Shown here: piece after piece, positions 58,257-64,000 of the stretch
Layout: each line of letters opens with the position of its first letter
Position numbering within the stretch: the stretch's first letter is position 1
NCBI GenBank assembly: GCA_025175895.1
Contig: CM046008.1
Location: forward strand, 26,677,255-26,741,254
Length of the DNA stretch: 64,000 bases
Direction: 5' to 3'
DNA from: Wurfbainia villosa
Taxonomy: Eukaryota; Streptophyta; Magnoliopsida; Zingiberales; Zingiberaceae
The notes under the pieces: generated by a model
What the model was told of the DNA's origin: nothing
Databases searched by the model: none
The model's input: the letters and a program-made list of their open reading frames with translations, nothing else
Made by a program: the position numbers and the translations under genes

Positions 58257-58960
58257 TGGGTTTGACCCCTTGGTGGATCAACCAAAGTCCATACTTGGTT
58301 AGTGTACATGGATTCCATCTCGGATCTCATGGCGCCTAGCCATTTTTCGTAACTGGCTCATCACGCTTCTCGATAGGAGGTAGGCTCATTCTCAATGAGC
58401 ATAATGTCATCATGGTCAGACAAGAGAAATGAGTATCTCTCAGGCTGACGACGTACCCTATCAGACCTGCGAAGAGGTAGGTATACTTGAACAGGTGGTT
58501 GTTCCACAACTCTTTGTGCAACAACCTCATCACCCACAACACTTTGTGGTTCCTGTTCAACCTCCATCAAGGCCTCAGTGCTATGGTCCTTATCTTGAAT
58601 TTCTTCAAGATCGAAGGTACTCCCACTAGTTTTTCTAGAAACAAAATCCCTTTCTAGAAAAACCCCAGTCTTTGCCACAAACACTTTGTGCTGACAATGT
58701 AGAAGTAATATCCCTTTGTATCCTTGGGATATCCAACAAAATAGCACCTATCGGATTTGGGTCCCAGTTTGTCTGAGACTTGACGTCGAACGTAAGCCTC
58801 ACAACCCCAAATCCTTATAAAAGACATCTTGGGATTTTTCCCTGTCCATATCGTATATGGTGTCTTTACCTGACCTTGGATGGTACAGATTAAGGGTAAA
58901 GGTCAGTGTCGGAGCATATCCCCAAAAGGATATAGGAAGATCTGTGTGACTCATCATAGA
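58257..58960 (-). pseudogene. N3 integrase C-terminal region, degraded
   Basis: 58361-58747 reads GYKGILLLHCQHKVFVAKTGVFLERDFVSRKTSGSTFDLEEIQ and then RRSDRVRRQPERYSFLLSDHDD, the usual linker before RT. Between 58750 and 58960 the text for FWGYA...WTGK...IWG is recognisable but interrupted by several indels and a stop. Confidence 0.8.
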
Positions 58961-60337
58961 TCATACCATATCCAATAGGGTACGATTCCTCCTTTCGGAT
59001 ACACCATTCCACTGTGGTGTTCCAGGAGGAGTGAGTTGGGATAGAATTCCACACTCAGCTAGATAGTCACGAAACTCATGGCTAAGGTATTCACCACCTC
59101 GATCTGATCGAAGTATCTTAATACTCTTGCCAAGCTGGTTTTGTACTTCATTCTTGAATTCTTTGAACTTTTCAAAGGATTCAGATTTATGTGTCATAAG
59201 ATACACATAACCATATCTACTGAAGTCATCAGTAAATGTAATGAAGTACCTGTAACCACCTCTAGCAGCAACATTGAAAGGACCACATACATCACTATGT
59301 ATAAGTCCTAACAAATCTGTTGCTCTTTCGCTATGTCCACTAAAGGGAGTCTTGGTCATCTTGCCTAAAAGGCAAGACTCGCATGTCTCATATGATTCAA
59401 AATCAATTGAGTCTAGCAGCCCATCCTTATGGAGCTGAGATAAGCGACTCTCATTTATGTGACCTAAGCGACAATGCCAGAGATAGGTTTGGTTCAACTC
59501 ATTTGACTTGAACCTCTTGGTACTTATGTTATAGATAGGGCTCTCTAAGTCTAGAAAGTAGAGTCCGTTTATTAGAGGTGCACTACAATAGAACATATCA
59601 TTTAAATAAACTGAACAACATTTGTTCTTTATTATAAATGAAAATCCTTTCTTGTCCAAACAAGAAACTGAAATGATGTTCTTGGTTAAGGCAGGCACAT
59701 AACAACATTCATCTAATTCTAATACAAGCTCAGAGGGCAGAGATAGATCATAAGTTCCTACAGCAACAGCAGCAACCCTTGCTCCATTGCCTACTCGTAG
59801 GTCCACCTCGCCCTTTGTCAATTCCCTGCTATTTCTCAGCGCCTGCACATTGGTACAAATGTGAGATGCACATCCGGTATCTAATACCCATGATGAAGAA
59901 ATAGATAGATTGACTTCTATAACATTTATACCTGAAGTAGAAGTCTCACTTCTCTTCTTCTTAAGATCTTCCAGGTATGCCTTAGAGACTTCATATCTCT
60001 CATGCCTAGCTTGTCCTTGATACAGTTGACGAAGATGTCCAACCATATCATAAGCATTCATGAACTCGTGTTGCTTCTGAAGCTCAGAGTTCATGGTCGC
60101 GAGCAATAGACATGACACATCTAATGCATCATCTTGATGCTTCTTGTAAGCATCTTTGTCAGCTCGCGAGGCATTGGCAGGAGGTGCCTCCGGAATGGGC
60201 TGCTCCAGGACGTACATCTTCCTTTCTTGGGTGAGAACAATTCTCAAGTTCCTGTACCAGTCCAGGAAATTTGCTCCATTGAGCTTGTCCTTCTCAAGGA
60301 CAGATCGCAGAGAGAGAGTGTTTGTGGTTATCGACAT
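58961..60337 (-). pseudogene. N3 gag-PR-INT frame with large in-frame gag deletion
   Basis: 458 codons open. Gag residues 1-120 are normal (SLRSVLEKDKLNGANFLDWY to RHERYEVSKA). At about residue 120/121 (near 59977) the frame jumps to YLEDLKKKRSETSTSG, text that in relatives follows the nucleocapsid zinc knuckle. The C-terminal capsid half and the whole CCHC knuckle are therefore missing, yet the frame is kept. The protease motif WVLDTGCASHI (DTG at 153-155), zinc region YLWHCRLGHINES...CESCLLGKM and core HSDVCGP, RSDRGGEY and NGVSERRNRT are intact. The frame ends at 58961 by a small indel after LLDMV. Confidence 0.9.
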
Positions 60338-61952
60338 AGTTATCTACAACATACAATGCAGAGAATTAATATCATATTCCTTTTATCATTTAATTAGGCC
60401 TTTAATCAAATGATGCTCCCACTAAATTATAGGAATTTTGTAGAATCGAGTTATGGATGTGGTCAAACCTCTTTTACTAGATTCATACAAACTAGCTATA
60501 ATTCTTGCGGGACAAGATCCACATCATACTAAGCCTTGAGTTAGCTTTGGCTAAATCACCCAAGACTTAGTACGATCGGTGGGTAACACATTACCGATTA
60601 CATCTCTATGCAACTCTTGTTTATAGGATTAAGACCCACATTTACAAAATACCTTGAGTTAGCTTTGGCTAAATCACCCAAGATTTAGTGTAAATGCGAT
60701 CTTAACCTATCTTTCCAACGATTGGAATATGCCTATAGTTCTACTCGATCCAATTGAGTTAACTAGTTTTGCTCAATCTAATTGAGCTTACTCTAACCCG
60801 AGTCGTGATAGGCGGGACCAAGATTGTCCCTCCGCACCCTACCAAGATAATATGCGTTGCTCTGCTTTGGCAGATTCAACAACAACAAATGATCGAGGTA
60901 GTGATGGGTATCAAGGCTCGGTAGGCATTTTCGAGTTGATTCGATTATGATCTAATCTAATCGTAATGTGTATCTTATACGCATTTAGGCCTTTATTATC
61001 CTATATTAGCATTCATCATATACATACATTAATTATTCTAGCATGCATCATATACATACAAGAAAATTAACCTAGCATGCATCATATACATACAAACATT
61101 TTTCTACTAGCATGCATCACATACATACAAGCAAAATCAATTAAATATACATATATATATATCATTAAATGTGATATAGTCATGGCCCTACTACGATCTT
61201 CTCAAGCCAATGAGAAGATCGGACGGTCAACCTAAGGCTAGCGGCTTCTCCAAGCGCTTCCTTTGACCGCCATGTGTCGTCGTCACCCTTCTCGTAATCG
61301 TCTTGAGTGGACTTTCCACCGCTCCATTTTGTACATTACAAATATGAAACTCGAGTTACATTCGAGTCTAAAACTAATTACAACTAGAATTTCAAAATAA
61401 GAGGTGCACATGCGATACACTATACAACACGCACAACCACAAAACGGCACGCAGGCCGTATTATGAATTACAACACACTTATTCAATAAAATTGGGGTCA
61501 TTGAGCCATGAAAATTACAGAATTATACATAATTCTAAATTATGTATTTTTACAGAAATTTCTATAATTTTTCCTAATTTATTTCGAATTTATGAGTCAA
61601 CTCTCCGTAACGGTCCCGCTAAGCGGTTTCCGGGCGCGATCGCGGGACATGGCCCCTTTCGGGGATAGGGGCAGCGCCCCTACTCGCAAAATAAACTTCG
61701 CGAGTGTCCCTACAATGATCTTACAGTGACTTAAGTCGCTGTACCAAAAACCTAAAGCGAGAACTCGCCGATTCGGAGAGTTTTTCTCGACGGTTGAAGC
61801 CTACGAGTGTCCCAACACTCGTTGCTTCGACTCTACGAGAAAAATACCCAAAAATTCTATAAAATAAGAAAATTTACAGAAACATATAAATCTGTAATTT
61901 TTATATCTAATATAAAAACTACAAAAATGAAACACATACATGCTTCGCACGT
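60338..61952 (-). other. N3 leader, non-coding with repeats
   Basis: About 1.6 kb. It contains a 35-bp direct repeat (CTTGAGTTAGCTTTGGCTAA...) at about 60533 and 60652, a four-unit repeat at 61007-61132, and a GC-rich stretch with CGGGCGCGATCGCGGG near 61630-61690. No supported coding region. Confidence 0.75.
61007..61132. repeat. Four-unit CTAGCATGCATCATATACATAC repeat
   Basis: Units of about 33-38 bp, each with TAGCATGCATCATATACATA followed by an A-rich spacer. The first unit is slightly diverged (TAGCATTCATCATATAC). Confidence 0.85.
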
Positions 61953-61965
61953 GGCTCTGATACCA
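61953..61965 (-). other. N3 primer binding site
   Basis: GGCTCTGATACCA, complement of TGGTATCAGAGCC, one base from the 5' LTR at 61967. Confidence 0.94.
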
Positions 61966-61966
61966 C

Positions 61967-63809
61967 TGTTGGGTTTTTCCGAGCCGCAAAAACCGCTTTT
62001 TGCGTTGCGGAAACCTCGGAAGCCCCCGGCCACGGATCCGTGCGAAGTATAAAAATTATAATTACATGTATGTGCTTACAGAAATCCTAGATCTACCTTA
62101 GATCTAAGAGGTTAGAATGTTACCCTCGTAGCGACGCCCTTCGCTTATCCCGCTCGTCCAAAAGTTCGCCGGAACTCGAGAGTGTCAAGTGCACACTCCT
62201 CTATGGTATCCACACAAGCAATAGGTGGAGAAAAAGACACTTGAGTGTGCTAGCACTCCTCTATGGTGTCTCGGCAAGATGAGGTTGGAGAGGGAGAGCT
62301 TGAGAGAAAAAAATTCCCAAGGAAGAAGATGATGTTATGGAGAGTTACACACAAAAATGAATTTCACCCATGAAACCCCTAAAGTGTTGGCCGGCCACAT
62401 TATGGAGAGGGAGTTACATGCATGCATGTAACTCCCATGTCCCTTGGTCTCCCTCATGAGGTGGCACCAATTGACAAAGTCAATGATGATGTGGAGTATC
62501 ATCATTGGCCGGCCATGCCTAGTCATCATCATGACATGGCATTTGGTCAAGTCAAACTTGACCTTTCATCTTCCCTCTCAAGTCAAGTCAAACTTGACCT
62601 CTAATCTCCCATGGTTGATCAAATCTAACCAATTGACTCAAGTCAATTTAATATAATGAATCTCTATTCATTAATTTAAATTGATTTGATGAATCAAATC
62701 TCAATTAGACTCATTCAACACTTGAATCAACTTGAGTCTAACTCAATTAGTCTAATTTGGATTACTCTTAATCCAATTTGGTTCATCCCATGAACCTAAT
62801 CCTCATGGTTCATCATATGAACCTAATCTCCATCTAATTTCTCTTATGTGTGTGACCCTATAGGTTCTTGTAATGTTGGCAATGTCCCTAAACCGATTTA
62901 GGAACATAAGCAATGAGCGGTATCTAGCAACACATCATTGCTACCCAAGTTACAAGAATGTTGAGCTCCAACATCACCTTTGTGACTACTAATTGTGACT
63001 CTCACAATATGTGACAATGTCCCTCTATCCTTGACATCTAGATTGACCGATCGAGGCATAGACCGTGTCATCCTCGGTACAATCTAAATCTTGAACTCCA
63101 AGTAGACTCACTCTAATCAAATGAGCTCAATATCTCATATTGACTCATTTGGGCATGGCCATGCACTTCGTGGTCTCACTCTATCAAGAATATCGATGTC
63201 ACCCCCGTCATATAGGAGGGATAGATCCCATCTACATCACTTACATCCCTCCGCATAATTCGTTACATACCCAGTAATCGCCTTTATAGTCCACCCATTT
63301 ACGGGTGACGTTTGACGAAGCCAAAGTATGCAACTCCTTATGTAGGGAACCATGGTGACTTCAGGTCTAAGGACTAATAGTCATACTAATAGCCACATGA
63401 GAAAGTATATGACACTCATATAATGATCCATGATACTTTCTCATGGCGGGTCATTCAGTATACATTCTCCAATGCATACCCATGTGTCAACTTGATATCT
63501 CATATCCATGACTTGTGAGATCAAGTCATCTTGTTGACCTACATGCTAGTCTCTATGCATTAACATTGTCCCTGAATGTTAATACTCGACTAGGAATGAT
63601 TAAGAGTAGTGTTCTCTATATCATCTCATTATCGATTCAACCAATCGATTGATATAGATAAGAACCTACTACTCAAGGACATTATTATATTTAGTTATTT
63701 GGCACCAATACAAGTAAATATAATAACCATGCCTTTATAAATAGGAATATGATACAATAAAGTCCATACAACAATCATCATATGATTGGCTCTAGGGCTT
63801 TCACTAACA
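61967..63809 (-). mobile_element. N3 5' LTR
   Basis: On + TGTTGGGTTTTTCC to TTTCACTAACA, 1843 bp, sister of 54984-56825. TATA-like TTTATAAATAGG near 63734-63745. The perfect 28-bp palindrome is at 62409-62436. Confidence 0.95.
62409..62436. repeat. Perfect 28-bp palindrome in N3 5' LTR
   Basis: Arms GGGAGTTACATGCA and TGCATGTAACTCCC meet without a spacer. The homologous place in the other LTR (about 55422-55455) has only a partly matched left arm. Confidence 0.92.
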
Positions 63810-63814
63810 AAAGG

Positions 63815-64000
63815 CTCACAACAGAGATAGCTTTGGACAAACCATTGGTATGGTTGTAGTGTGATTTGGTGTTGGTTTGTCTTGACCATAGAATCACACT
63901 AGTACACTTTGTGTATATTGAGCAGGACCTACTTAGAGATGATTCGATTTATTGCTTACTACATAATCGAATCGAACCTCAGATATTATATTGTACATAC
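63815..64000 (+). mobile_element. O3 3' LTR, second part
   Basis: Continues O3's LTR after N3 and its AAAGG repeat: CTCACAACAGAGATAG onward, matching 48105-48290. The rest lies outside the window. Confidence 0.93.

Larger units (their letters stand above)
54984..63809 (-). mobile_element. copia element N3, second family, young insertion
   Basis: 8826 bp, flanked by AAAGG (54979-54983 and 63810-63814). Removing it restores AGTAAAGGCTCACAAC, as in other LTRs (48105). LTRs are 1842 and 1843 bp, about 98.6 percent identical by eye (about 25 differences). PBS at 61953-61965; polypurine tract complement at 56826-56836. Gag begins SLRSVLEKDKLNGANFLDWY, a form I associate with the BARE/Angela group. 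Gag has a large deletion, and pol has frameshifts. Confidence 0.95.
47911..64000 (+). mobile_element. copia element O3, runs past window end
   Basis: Inserted in the S1 gag; the presumptive left duplication is GCGAA (47906-47910). 5' LTR 47911-49789, PBS 49792-49804, gag, PR-INT-RT-RNaseH, polypurine tract 54782-54792, 3' LTR from 54793. The 3' LTR is interrupted by N3 (54984-63809) and resumes at 63815 after the AAAGG repeat. Gag-pol is the same family as O1, N1 and the array. Confidence 0.93.

Overview
This window looks like a retrotransposon-dense stretch of a large flowering-plant nuclear genome. I find no host gene. Nearly every base belongs to an LTR retrotransposon or a fragment of one. 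Methionine-type primer binding sites (TGGTATCAGAGCC and close relatives), Ty1/copia gene order (gag-PR-INT-RT-RNaseH), very long LTRs (about 1.8 to 2.1 kb) and Ty3/gypsy and SIRE-like remnants point to a plant. A monocot is my guess, not something the sequence proves.

Layout, left to right. 1-1834 is the right part of a copia LTR (B type, + strand). 1835-2450 is a broken Ty3/gypsy protease region (- strand), which carries insertion O1 (2451-19829, +, target duplication ATTAG). O1 itself carries N1 (5791-14089, -, duplication GGAGT). 19846-21386 and 39555 to about 41400 form one non-coding, probably Ty3/gypsy LTR or leader sequence. It is split by a solo copia LTR, O2 (21392-23131 plus 39393-39549, -, duplication ATAAA). 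O2 is in turn split by a 16.3-kb array LTR-internal-LTR-internal-LTR (23132-39387, -, duplication ATAAC).

41600-43143 holds gypsy leader repeats, a PBS, an LTR and a pol C-terminus. About 43100-43830 is a decayed copia LTR with its polypurine tract. 43833-47910 is a SIRE-like element with gag only and no pol before its 3' LTR. From 47911 to past the window end is copia element O3 (+). Its 3' LTR is interrupted by a younger copia element of another family, N3 (54984-63809, -, duplication AAAGG).

How the genes relate: gag would build the particle, and PR, INT, RT and RNaseH would mature it, copy the RNA and integrate the DNA. Every copy here is broken by stops, frameshifts, deletions or lost active-site residues, so none looks autonomous. 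The most informative points are structural: the tandem array with a single target duplication; the mismatched LTRs of O1 and their captured PBS copy; a quasi-palindrome in N3 made perfect in only one LTR; the gag-only SIRE-like element; a variable minisatellite and conserved hairpins in the LTRs; and clusters of tiny indels that may be consensus errors.
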